Notes: generated by a model not told the origin, from the sequence alone. Shown: positions 1 to 6,773, counted from the first letter of the stretch. The stretch is DNA of 56,291 nt from Pseudomonas sp. BN417 (GCF_029871205.1 NZ_SSOJ01000066.1:1-56291); one strand, 5' to 3'. Made by a program: numbers and translations.

Positions 1-341
1 GAGGCGTGCGGGGCCATGGATGGCCCCTCACGCCGGGCCCCCGGAGCAACGATGGAGCGAGGGCACCCGACGAAGTCGGGCCGGATGCAGGGGCAAGCCC
101 TTTTGGTTTCTTTTGGGGCGACTGCCAAAAGAAACTCGCCGGGAGGCGAAACAGAAACTCGCAGCCCGCTCGACAATCAGCCTGGTTCAGGTGGTTCTAG
201 CAACACTGAATGCAGACATAGCCAATTCATTCGCCAAGGGCCGCAAGGCAGCCCCACAGGAAATCAGCGCAGCCTTAACCCGTTCAATGGCGGGCATCCG
301 TCTACTGGTGCGAATGGCTCATTCGTTCCCAGGAGGCGTCC
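1..341. other. Gene-less leader with a dispersed-type inverted repeat
   Basis: No convincing gene is seen here. GC-rich open frames on both strands lack ribosome-binding sites and overlap the frames of the next gene. An 11-bp perfect inverted repeat (106-116 with 125-135, GTTTCTTTTGG/CCAAAAGAAAC) sits in a stretch resembling a short element often scattered in Pseudomonas intergenic DNA. The promoter of the downstream lipoprotein gene probably lies between about 150 and 330, but I cannot point to clear boxes. Confidence 0.5.
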
Positions 342-2042
342 ATGTCCAGCCATAACTTTCTTCAGCAACAACCCCTCGCTGCCGGTTTCACCGCCGGCCT
401 GCTGCTGGTCCTGGCGGCCTGCAGCACCCAGGATGCCTCCGCGCCGCCCGCCGGCAAGAGTGAGGCCGCGCCAGTGGCGAGCCAGCCCGAACTGGAGCTG
501 CGCGAGGAGAGCAAGGCCAGCGCGCCGGCCGAACTGGCCAAGCGCGCCGACTTCTCTGCCGAAACCCGGCAGATGCCGATGGTCGCGCCCATGCCCATGT
601 CCATGCCGGACTCCAGCCTGCCGGGCTACCGCGACGTACCCCGCGAGCAGTACCAGCACCTGGCCGACAACCCGGTGCACGCGGTGGCCAGCGAGCCGGT
701 CTCCACCTTTAGCATCGACGTCGATACCGGCAGCTACGCCAACGTGCGGCGCTTCCTCAATGGCGGCCAGCTGCCGCCGGCTGATGCGGTGCGCCTGGAG
801 GAAATGGTCAACTACTTCCCTTACAGCTATCCGTTGCCGGAGGGCGATGTGCCCTTCGGCATCGGCATCGAGCTGGCGCAGACTCCCTGGAACCCGCAGA
901 CCCGCCTGTTGCGGGTGGCGATCAAGGCCTCCGACCGCAGCGTCGACCAGTTGCCGCCGGCCAACCTGGTGTTCCTGGTGGACGTTTCCGGCTCCATGGA
1001 CAGGCGCGAAGGGCTGCCCCTGGTGCAGGGCACCCTCAAGCTGCTGGTGGACCAGCTGCGCCCGCAGGACCGCGTATCCCTGGTGACCTACGCCGGGGAG
1101 GCAAGGGTGGTGCTGGACTCCACGCCCGGCAGCGACAAGGTGAAGATCCGCGCCGCCATCGAACAGCTCAGCGCCGGTGGCTCGACGGCTGGCGAGTCGG
1201 GCATCCAGCTGGCTTACGCCGAGGCGCAGAAGGGGCTGATCCCGAATGGAATCAACCGCATACTGCTGGCCACCGATGGCGACTTCAACGTCGGCATCAG
1301 TGATTTCGAGAGCCTCAAGCAACTGGCGGCGCAGAAGCGCAAGGGCGGGGTGTCCCTGACCACCCTGGGCTTTGGCGTGGACAACTTCAACGAGCGGCTG
1401 ATGGAGCAACTGGCCGATGCCGGCGATGGCAACTACGCCTACATCGACAACCTGCGCGAGGCGCGCAAGGTGCTGGTGGACCAGCTCGGCTCCACACTGT
1501 CCGTGGTGGCCAGGGACGTGAAACTGCAGCTGGAATTCAACCCGGCCGAGGTCAGCGAATACCGCCTGCTCGGCTACGAGAACCGTGCGCTCAAGCGCGA
1601 GGACTTCAGCAACGACAAGGTGGACGCCGGTGAAATCGGCGCCGGGCATACCATCACCGCGCTCTACGAGATAGTCCCAGCCGGTGCCAAGGGCTGGCTG
1701 GAGCCGCTGCGCTACCAGGCGGCCGCCAAGGCCGACGCCAAATCCGGCGAGCTGGCCTGGCTGCGGGTGCGCTACAAGGCGCCGGGAAGCGAGCAGAGCC
1801 GCCTGCTGGAGCGCCCGATCGCGGCCGGCCAGGTACCCAGCCTGCAGGATGCCAGCGAAGACCTGCGCTTCGCGGCGTCCGTAGCGGCCTTCGCCCAGCA
1901 GCTCAAGGGCGGCCAGTACACCGGCGAGTTCGGCCTGGCTGACAGCGCCCGTCTGGCCCGCAACGCCCGTGGCGAGGACCGCTTCGGCCTGCGCGGCGAA
2001 TTCGTGCAACTGGTGGAACTTGCCCAAAGCCTGCAAAAGTAG
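342..2042 (+). CDS. VWA-domain lipoprotein (YfbK/DUF3520 type), 3' end altered by island
   Basis: A 566-residue lipoprotein. The signal peptide ends in a lipobox with the acceptor Cys at residue 27 (VLAAC). A von Willebrand factor A domain starts near residue 208 with an intact metal-ion motif DVSGS, and a later TDGDF matches the family. The C-terminal part resembles the DUF3520 domain that follows VWA in YfbK proteins. The start is the first ATG after a GGAGG-like box. VWA domains usually bind protein ligands through a divalent metal, and the role of YfbK is not settled. The gene lies just upstream of an ECF sigma/anti-sigma pair in the island-free arrangement, so a link to envelope stress is plausible (inference). 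The last codons are changed: the native tail after LAQSLQ would read TPAPSQARKE and stop, whereas here a Lys and TAG come from the inserted island. Confidence 0.85.
   Translation: MSSHNFLQQQPLAAGFTAGLLLVLAACSTQDASAPPAGKSEAAPVASQPELELREESKASAPAELAKRADFSAETRQMPMVAPMPMSMPDSSLPGYRDVPREQYQHLADNPVHAVASEPVSTFSIDVDTGSYANVRRFLNGGQLPPADAVRLEEMVNYFPYSYPLPEGDVPFGIGIELAQTPWNPQTRLLRVAIKASDRSVDQLPPANLVFLVDVSGSMDRREGLPLVQGTLKLLVDQLRPQDRVSLVTYAGEARVVLDSTPGSDKVKIRAAIEQLSAGGSTAGESGIQLAYAEAQKGLIPNGINRILLATDGDFNVGISDFESLKQLAAQKRKGGVSLTTLGFGVDNFNERLMEQLADAGDGNYAYIDNLREARKVLVDQLGSTLSVVARDVKLQLEFNPAEVSEYRLLGYENRALKREDFSNDKVDAGEIGAGHTITALYEIVPAGAKGWLEPLRYQAAAKADAKSGELAWLRVRYKAPGSEQSRLLERPIAAGQVPSLQDASEDLRFAASVAAFAQQLKGGQYTGEFGLADSARLARNARGEDRFGLRGEFVQLVELAQSLQK
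2009..2037 (+). other. attL left half: 12-bp arm motif plus 9-bp core
   Basis: This is the host-derived half of the left junction. It contains ACTGGTGGAACT (2009-2020) and, starting 20 bp after the start of that motif, the core GCCTGCAAA (2029-2037). The same 12-mer recurs in the right junction 25 bp before the core. That 5-bp difference is what is known for attB versus attP half-sites of large serine integrases, where the zinc-ribbon domain contacts DNA 5 bp further out in attP. Confidence 0.6.
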
Positions 2043-2047
2043 CTCGT

Positions 2048-2084
2048 GCTACCATCAGATTTTCAGTTGTAGTCTGGTGGTAGC
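2048..2084. promoter_or_regulatory. Imperfect dyad over the recombinase start region
   Basis: Two 14-bp arms (2048-2061 and 2071-2084) match at 12 of 14 positions as inverted repeats around a 9-bp centre. The right arm overlaps the ribosome-binding region of the recombinase whose ATG is at 2089. The left arm also lies in the presumed attP-derived half of attL, with CTACCATCAG reading outward. It could be an autoregulatory operator, part of the integrase binding site, or both. It lacks a T-run, so a terminator is unlikely. Confidence 0.5.
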
Positions 2085-2088
2085 TCCC

Positions 2089-3600
2089 ATGCCCTATGCC
2101 GTGCCATACCTTCGATTCAGCCATGCCAGCCAGCGTGGCGGGTCCACTCTGGAACGCCAACAGAAAATGGTTGGTGATTGGTTGGACAGGCACCCGGACT
2201 ACGCGCTGTTTACTCAGAAATATGAGGATAAGGCGCGCTCTGGTTTCAAGGGCGCTCACCTTGAACACGGTTTCGGCAAGCTACGGCAAGCCATTCAGGA
2301 TGGTGCAATAAAGTCAGGTGATGTGATCCTGATCGAAGCCATGGACCGAGCAGGCCGCCTTGAGCCGTTGGAGATGTTCCCGATTCTGTCTGAAATCGTG
2401 CTCGCTGGCGTCTCCATCATCACCCTAGACGATGGCGCCCGTTACGACAGAGATTCGGTCAACAACCACAATCTGTTCTTGCTGGTCGCCAAGATTCAGC
2501 AGGCACACCAGTATTCTGCCGCCTTGTCGCGGCGCGTAGCGGCCAGTTACGAAGATCGTCGCAGGAAGGCGAGGGTAGGGGAGAAGGTCAAGATTCGCAC
2601 CCCTGTTTGGCTCGACAATGACGGCCAGTTGATCACCGATCTTGTCCCGCTGATCGTGCAAGCGTTCGAAGACTTCGCTTCGGGCCTTGGAGAGAAACGG
2701 ATTCACGCACGTATCGCTGACAAGCATCCGATGTTGGCCAAGCTAGACCCCACCACTATCCGTCGCTGGATGGGCCTGAAAGCTGCCATAGGCTACTGGG
2801 ACGACATACCTGATGTATTTCCCGCAGTCATTTCCAAGGACCTGTTCTACCGCGTCCAGAAGCGTTTGGAGCAGAGAGTGGAGGCGCCGCGCTCAGCAGC
2901 TCGAAAGCACACAATGTCTGGTCTAGTGAAGTGCGGTGTGTGCGGTGCAAACGCCACTGTAAAGGCCAACAAGGGCAAAGGGACATTCGTCGTCTGCGGG
3001 AAGCGCCACCGTATCGGCGAGTTGGGCTGCACCAACAACAAGTCGATTCCATATGCCTTGTTCAACTTCCTCGCCTCACAAACGTCCAGTTCCTACCTAC
3101 AGCGAGCATTGCAGCAGCAACAGCTCTCGGAGAGTGAGAAGCAAGCCATTGTCGTTCGGGGAGAGCTGGACGAGATTAGTCAGCGTCTAGACCAGTTGTA
3201 CGGCCTTGCAGAGCTGGGGGCGACAGATGAGCTGAAAAGACGTATTCAGGCTCTCATCGCTGAACGGGAAGAGAAGCAGGGTAGGTTGACGTTCCTTGTG
3301 CAGGATAGCGGCCCGATCACCCTAGACGATGCTGTTGAGACCGAAAACGATCTACTTGATGACGATTCTGAACGCTGGAATGCACTGTTGAAGTCAGTGG
3401 GGTTCGCCATTCATTTCTTTCCTGATGGCCGTATCACCGCGCCTGTCGAGAGTATCAACGGCTACGACTTCTCCGAGTGCAGGTATGCCGGCTACGCCCC
3501 CAAGCCCGCCATGTACCTAATGGACACGCCTCATGGCCGGTACGAGTTTGAGAACTTGTCATCCAAGAAACACGTCTGGCCAGAGGAGGAGGGCGGTTAG
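2089..3600 (+). CDS. Large serine recombinase (integrase with zinc ribbon)
   Basis: A 503-residue protein, the normal size for large serine integrases that insert and excise islands by double-strand cleavage at short core dinucleotides. The N-terminal resolvase domain shows YLRFS with nucleophile Ser11 and Arg9, followed by GSTLERQ. A recombinase domain follows, with the typical block RRRKARVGEKV. A zinc ribbon with CGVC at about residues 282-285 and two further Cys near 304 and 315 comes next, then a coiled-coil-like segment around 340-410. The ATG at 2089 is chosen because the resolvase fold begins there; a longer frame reading through the VWA gene end is an artefact. It sits 51 bp inside the left junction, the usual place for the integrase of its own island. 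Confidence 0.93.
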   Translation: MPYAVPYLRFSHASQRGGSTLERQQKMVGDWLDRHPDYALFTQKYEDKARSGFKGAHLEHGFGKLRQAIQDGAIKSGDVILIEAMDRAGRLEPLEMFPILSEIVLAGVSIITLDDGARYDRDSVNNHNLFLLVAKIQQAHQYSAALSRRVAASYEDRRRKARVGEKVKIRTPVWLDNDGQLITDLVPLIVQAFEDFASGLGEKRIHARIADKHPMLAKLDPTTIRRWMGLKAAIGYWDDIPDVFPAVISKDLFYRVQKRLEQRVEAPRSAARKHTMSGLVKCGVCGANATVKANKGKGTFVVCGKRHRIGELGCTNNKSIPYALFNFLASQTSSSYLQRALQQQQLSESEKQAIVVRGELDEISQRLDQLYGLAELGATDELKRRIQALIAEREEKQGRLTFLVQDSGPITLDDAVETENDLLDDDSERWNALLKSVGFAIHFFPDGRITAPVESINGYDFSECRYAGYAPKPAMYLMDTPHGRYEFENLSSKKHVWPEEEGG

Positions 3601-3645
3601 AGTCGGTTCCCTCCATGATAGTTGACATGATCGTCGAACTATGAG

Positions 3646-3674
3646 TTGACAATAGTTGGCCGTGACTGTACATT
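3646..3674 (+). promoter_or_regulatory. Sigma-70-type promoter for the 218-residue unknown gene
   Basis: A perfect -35 TTGACA (3646-3651) is separated by exactly 17 bp from TACATT (3669-3674). A second TTGACA lies 24 bp upstream at 3622-3627. A leader of about 170 bp would precede the next ATG at 3856. Nothing else is seen between 3601 and 3855. Confidence 0.6.
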
Positions 3675-3855
3675 ACGCAGCTCTCGTCAGCGACCTGACG
3701 ACACTTCCCGACACGAAAGCCTCCACCGCAACCATTGCGATTACGCAGTGTCTTGCAGGGAGGTTTTCGCGCTTCTGGGATTCAGCACTAATCCAAACAC
3801 CGGCAACCACACCGAGGAATTGCCTATGACATAACCAGTACAGGAGAAAATTCTA

Positions 3856-4512
3856 ATGACGAACGTCGCCTTTAATTCTGCAACACCCTCCCTCGCTACA
3901 CCTCCCGCCGCAACACATGCGTTAGCAACACCCAAACGTAAGCCCCAGCTCCGCCTGATTGTGGATAACACACAATCGGATGATGGTGTATCCAAGGCCA
4001 CCTCTGATGGCCGTTACCTTGTACAACGTGACGGTAGCAAGGTGTTGATCATCGATACCCTAACGGGTGAGTTGAAGCGCACACTTCGCCCTCAGAATGA
4101 TGATCGCGAGGTTACCGAGACTCAGCTAAGTGATCCTGTGGCACAGGCGCTTTTAGATGGTAGCCTGAAGGCCAAGCCCACCAGGGCGAAGAGAAAGGTG
4201 ATCAATCCGCATGGTCGTGAACTGATGGCCTACAAGCTCAGCAATCAGGAGAGGTTCTTCATGCTGCTGAAGGCTGTCGTGGTGACTGACTCCACCCTGA
4301 TCGCGAAGTCAGGAAAGCTGAATTTCAATTTCCGTGACCTTGGGCGAATCCTTTGCATGGATGAGTTCAGCTCTGGCCACCTCTTCAGTGACAGCCGTGG
4401 CAACGAGTACACCATGGCCGCGTATCGTAAGGTGATCGGTCGGTTTGTGAAGGTGTGCCGTCAGGCGTGGGAGGGCAAGGCACTCTCGCCCGACTATGAC
4501 CAAATTCCTTAA
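3856..4512 (+). CDS. Unknown island protein, 218 residues
   Basis: I do not recognise this family. The ATG has a good ribosome-binding site (AGGAGA, 9 bases upstream) and follows a strong-looking promoter. The first 45 residues are Ala/Pro/Thr-rich and probably unstructured. A short region around 50-75 reads like a beta-hairpin (LVQRDGSKVLIIDTLTGEL). A basic linker (KPTRAKRKV) leads into a compact C-terminal half with many aromatic and basic residues. There is no signal peptide or membrane segment. It is the only gene directly beside the repeat array, which starts about 100 bp after its stop, so a DNA- or RNA-binding partner of the array is possible, but that is inference from position alone. 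Confidence 0.75.
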   Translation: MTNVAFNSATPSLATPPAATHALATPKRKPQLRLIVDNTQSDDGVSKATSDGRYLVQRDGSKVLIIDTLTGELKRTLRPQNDDREVTETQLSDPVAQALLDGSLKAKPTRAKRKVINPHGRELMAYKLSNQERFFMLLKAVVVTDSTLIAKSGKLNFNFRDLGRILCMDEFSSGHLFSDSRGNEYTMAAYRKVIGRFVKVCRQAWEGKALSPDYDQIP

Positions 4513-4615
4513 CCCGCAACTATAAAGAAGAGGCAGCGAAGGCGCCTCGGGGTAACACCGTTACGGGGGAAACCCTTAGGGTAAGCGGGGCTTACGTGTC
4601 AAGTTTCAGTTAGAA
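4513..4615. other. Spacer with several short hairpins
   Basis: Short dyads follow one another: GTAAC/GTTAC around 4552-4564 and GTAAG...CTTAC around 4581-4595. This may include the terminator of the upstream gene, but no clear T-run is present. It leads directly into the repeat array. Confidence 0.35.
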
Positions 4616-4645
4616 TAGTGATCCAGCCTAACGGCTGATAGGGGA
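4616..4645 (+). repeat. 30-bp direct repeat, copy 1
   Basis: Identical over 30 bp to 4918-4947, 302 bp away. It contains TGATCCAGCC, a small CAGCC/GGCTG dyad, and ends in the GGGGA that opens a class G hairpin. The repeat stops exactly where the hairpin loops diverge. Confidence 0.95.
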
Positions 4646-4711
4646 CAAAACAAATTAATAATTTGTCCCCACTAATATAATAGGTGTAAATACCAGTAGT
4701 TCCCACTGGTA
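4641..4711 (+). repeat. Array module 1 (G hairpin - GGTGTAA - T hairpin)
   Basis: The G hairpin has a perfect 9-bp stem (4641-4649 with 4662-4670) and a 12-nt loop. GGTGTAA lies at 4683-4689. The T hairpin has a perfect 7-bp stem (4691-4697 with 4705-4711) around AGTTCCC. This is the shortest module, with G and T centres only 46 bp apart, as if part of the linker were deleted. Confidence 0.7.
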
Positions 4712-4810
4712 GAGTAGTAACCCCCAGCCTACCGGCTATGGTCGCCTCCTTCGTCGTCTCTTTTTGCACCAAAGCAAATTAAGGGGATTTTTGTTAATTA
4801 ACAAATCCCC
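4691..4810 (-). repeat. Array module 2, inverted, sharing the T hairpin of module 1
   Basis: Read on the minus strand it starts with a G hairpin (4810-4783, inner palindrome GTTAATTAAC at 4793-4802), then GGTGCAA (4770-4764), then the T hairpin at 4711-4691, with about 95 bp between hairpin centres. TTGCACCAAAGC (4764-4775) is the exact inverse of 5208-5219 in module 4. The minus-strand flank before the G hairpin contains degenerate TGATCCA motifs like the 30-bp repeat. Confidence 0.6.
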
Positions 4811-4917
4811 TCTACTATCATAATTGGATCAGATTATAACTGGATCAGTCTAAGCTGGCGCTTGAATTGTGTCAGCCTTGAACTTCGTTCGCCATGGGAT
4901 AGCTATTCCACGTGGGT
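4811..4917. other. Inter-module spacer
   Basis: It contains two GGATCAG motifs about 15 bp apart (inverse of CTGATCC) and CAGCCTTGA, which recurs near 5178. No gene is seen. Confidence 0.4.
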
Positions 4918-4947
4918 TAGTGATCCAGCCTAACGGCTGATAGGGGA
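4918..4947 (+). repeat. 30-bp direct repeat, copy 2
   Basis: Identical to 4616-4645. It again runs into a class G hairpin, so this repeat appears to be the leader of a module. Confidence 0.95.
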
Positions 4948-5076
4948 AGAAAATTAATTGATGAAATCAATCTTCCCCTGCTCTTATCTCTTGATCTTCG
5001 ATCTTAGGTGCAAAGACATCGGCTGAAGGCCGGGGTGTAGTCTGTACCAGTCGTCAACGACTGGTAGTTAGTATCC
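4943..5076 (+). repeat. Array module 3, with perfect 10-bp-arm T palindrome
   Basis: The G hairpin pairs 4943-4950 with 4971-4978 and has an inner TTGAT/ATCAA stem. GGTGCAA lies at 5007-5013. The T palindrome has 10-bp perfect arms (5045-5054 and 5057-5066) and a 2-bp centre. The stretch 5040-5076 matches 5222-5258 at 33 of 37 positions, and the four differences sit symmetrically in the palindrome. Inverted copies on both sides (4956-4971 with 5130-5145, 16 bp; 4988-4998 with 5110-5120, 11 bp) make 4943-5159 one large imperfect palindrome centred on this T hairpin. Confidence 0.75.
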
Positions 5077-5122
5077 CTTAACAGTTGATTACACAATCAA
5101 GAAAAGAGAAAGATCAAGAGCA

Positions 5123-5258
5123 GACGGGGATTGATTTCATCAATTTATATTTCCCCGTCAACACCTAGAGTCGGATCAGCCTTGAGGAGTAGTCAGTATT
5201 AAGCTCCGCTTTGGTGCAATGGTCTGTACCAGTGGTTGACCACTGGTAGTTAGTATCC
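5123..5258 (+). repeat. Array module 4
   Basis: The G hairpin has an 8-bp stem (5123-5130 with 5152-5159) and an inner TTGAT/ATCAA stem. GGTGCAA lies at 5213-5219. The T palindrome has 10-bp perfect arms (5227-5236 and 5239-5248) and ends with the same GTTAGTATCC tail as module 3. The central pairs differ from module 3 by a C-G to G-C swap that keeps the pairing. Confidence 0.75.
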
Positions 5259-5265
5259 TCCTTTG

Positions 5266-5305
5266 GACGGTGGTCCCCACTTCGTTAGTAGTCCCCACTA
5301 CCGTC
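5266..5305. repeat. Terminal hairpin of the array
   Basis: Arms 5266-5274 and 5297-5305 pair at 8 of 9 positions. Inside are two direct copies of GTCCCCACT (5273-5281 and 5291-5299). It closes the structured region, and the following DNA is plain AT-rich sequence. Confidence 0.55.
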
Positions 5306-5709
5306 TAATATTATGCGACCGAATAAAATTGGTTGAAAATTAGTCAATTAAATTCAGAGAATCTATACGTAAACTATGGGTTGACAGAGTCCATTCTGAA
5401 CAGTGTTTGATTTGTAGTACGTCTGTAGCTCTGATTCTACGGGAGGGGATCACGTTAGTGATCAAGCAAAACGCTTCCTAACAGTCAATGTCGCAATTTC
5501 CAGAGAAATACGATCATTGAAGATATGCGAAATGCACACGCCAATGCGCTAGGTCAAGTCTACAGAGAAAGAAGCCGACAGACGGTAGTTTCGGCGAGTG
5601 GACAGAAAATCTGAGACAGGCGAAGGCTGGAGCAGGGTGCTGCAAGCACATCTCTCGCCCTAGTAGGAGTCGTACCGTCATTGATGGGGAGTCGGGATGG
5701 AGGGGGAGC
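5306..5709. other. Gene-less stretch between array and tyrosine recombinase
   Basis: No supported gene is present. A TTGACA lies at 5381-5386 without a convincing -10 box. Small dyads occur, for example GATCAC/GTGATC within about 5447-5462. It could be a leader or an untranslated RNA, but nothing decisive is visible. Confidence 0.35.
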
Positions 5710-5794
5710 TTCTAATTAACAGAATGCTATTCTGTAAGTTAGCTAAGCCCCGAAAACACTTGACCTGTTCCTCGTGCCCCTGTTCTAATTAACA
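5710..5794 (+). promoter_or_regulatory. Promoter and paired 12-bp repeats before the tyrosine recombinase
   Basis: TTCTAATTAACA occurs twice, at 5710-5721 and 5783-5794. The second copy carries a -10-like TCTAAT (5784-5789) placed 18 bp after TTGACC (5760-5765), so it probably overlaps the transcription start of the recombinase gene at 5829. A 7-bp-stem dyad (5719-5725 with 5729-5735) overlaps the first copy. The arrangement suggests a bound regulator, possibly the recombinase itself. Confidence 0.5.
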
Positions 5795-5828
5795 CATCAA
5801 GGCAGAATCAGGCGGGGAGTTAAATAGG

Positions 5829-6383
5829 ATGAACATCGTAGAAGCGGTCAAGACCCAGAGTGACGCTGAGACCATTTCCCGCAAGCTGACCAAGAACGCC
5901 AAGGGCAACACTCTGTACGCGGACATCTGGCGCTTCGGCATCAACACTGCCCTTCGCATCAGTGACCTGCTCAGCCTGACCTTTGAAGATGTGTCGGGTG
6001 ACAAGCTAGTTATCAAGGAGAGCAAGACCGGCAAGACTCGCTCCATTGACCTCAACAGCTCGGCCAAGGCCATCGTCCAGCAGCGCCGGAAGGCACACCC
6101 TGGCCACACCTACCTGTTCGAAGTGGACAGCAACAGGGCGAAGGGCAAGCCGGTTAGCCGCATCTCCGTCGCCAATGCCTTCAAGGCTGTCGGGGATGAG
6201 ATGAGTATCCAACTCGGCACCCATAGCATGCGGAAAACCCGTGGCTGGCTGATGCACAGTAGCGGGATGTCAATCGAGCTGATTTGCAAGGTGCTGAACC
6301 ACTCCAGCCCTGCGGTAACGATGGTATACATCGGGCTAACACAGGCTGAGATTGACGCCACTTATCACGAGTTCGTGTTCTGA
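5829..6383 (+). CDS. Single-domain tyrosine recombinase
   Basis: 184 residues, only the catalytic domain of the tyrosine recombinase/phage integrase family. All catalytic positions are visible: Arg43 (ALRISD), Lys66 or Lys69 in the beta-hairpin (SKTGKTR), His132-x-x-Arg135, His158 and the nucleophile Tyr167 (VYIGL). The usual N-terminal core-binding domain is missing, as in the small fimbrial-switch recombinases FimB/FimE and some plasmid resolvases. It has its own promoter and a terminator, so it looks intact rather than truncated. Island insertion is already explained by the serine recombinase, so this enzyme probably acts elsewhere. The palindromic array about 0.5 kb upstream is the obvious candidate substrate (inference). 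Confidence 0.88.
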   Translation: MNIVEAVKTQSDAETISRKLTKNAKGNTLYADIWRFGINTALRISDLLSLTFEDVSGDKLVIKESKTGKTRSIDLNSSAKAIVQQRRKAHPGHTYLFEVDSNRAKGKPVSRISVANAFKAVGDEMSIQLGTHSMRKTRGWLMHSSGMSIELICKVLNHSSPAVTMVYIGLTQAEIDATYHEFVF

Positions 6384-6404
6384 CTTCCAGCCATACGCCA
6401 CCAG

Positions 6405-6425
6405 AAGGCCCCTACATGGGGCTTT
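6405..6425 (+). terminator. Rho-independent terminator after the tyrosine recombinase
   Basis: AAGGCCCC and GGGGCTTT form an 8-bp stem (one G-U pair) around TACAT, followed by a pyrimidine-rich tail CTTCG. Confidence 0.6.
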
Positions 6426-6773
6426 CTTCGTTTCTGGCTATGCGTTGTAGTGCTTTTGAATGTCGTTGATTGTAGAGGCTTGTAGAGTGCTTCTGTCGGA
6501 TCGCCTTGATTCGAGAGTGCCAGACTTACTTTGCTTTTACTTGGCTTTCCATTGGCCTCGGTCGCGGCCTGTTAAGAACATCACGCTAAAATCTAGGTTC
6601 CCAGAAGGCCCTAGACTTATTTTTTCCAGATGAAATCAGAACTCTTCGAAGAGTGCGCACTTTTTTCGGCGGCGGGGATGGGATTCCCCTCTAGAACGCA
6701 TTCTTCGGTTTTGCCTCTGATCAGTGGATCAGTTAGGCTGGCTCATTGCCATTTAGGATGCTGGGGGGGATCG
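6426..6773. other. Intergenic region with two short perfect palindromes
   Basis: There is no supported gene, and an in-frame upstream extension of the next gene lacks a ribosome-binding site. ACTCTTCGAAGAGT (6641-6654) is a perfect 14-bp palindrome that overlaps AGTGCGCACT (6652-6661), followed by a T-run. This could be an operator for the membrane-protein/NTPase genes or a terminator. Confidence 0.4.

Larger units (their letters stand above)
4616..5305. repeat. Structured repeat array: four hairpin-pair modules, no gene
   Basis: About 690 bp without any plausible open frame but full of dyads. Two hairpin classes recur. Class G has a GGGGA...TCCCC stem with an AT-rich inner palindrome (4641-4670, 4783-4810, 4943-4978, 5123-5159). 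Class T has TACCAGT...ACTGGTA arms around a variable 7-8 bp centre (4691-4711, 5045-5066, 5227-5248). A GGTGYAA box lies between a G and a T hairpin in every module, which gives three modules on the plus strand and one reversed module that shares the first T hairpin. Centre-to-centre G-T spacing is close to 95 bp in three of the four modules. The T copies differ by paired changes that keep the stem intact. This could be a set of recombination sites, replication or packaging sites, or a structured RNA. I know no described family with this layout. Confidence 0.8.

Noticed and set aside
264-2036. 590-codon minus-strand frame over the VWA gene
   Set aside because: A GC-rich shadow frame; the plus strand has a lipoprotein signal and conserved VWA motifs.
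3646-3834. 62-codon open frame before the 218-residue gene
   Set aside because: It would start inside the -35 box, has no ribosome-binding site and an improbable composition.
4641-4810. G-class hairpins as ordinary transcription terminators
   Set aside because: They lack a consistent T-run, occur in both orientations and recur with fixed spacing to the T palindromes.
4616-5305. CRISPR array or retron-type RNA
   Set aside because: Repeats are palindromic and differ in length, spacers are not regular, and no Cas or reverse transcriptase gene is in the window.
6426-6600. tRNA remnant or second attachment site after the tyrosine recombinase
   Set aside because: Short direct repeats (TTGTAGAG) are present, but no cloverleaf or longer duplicated core was found.
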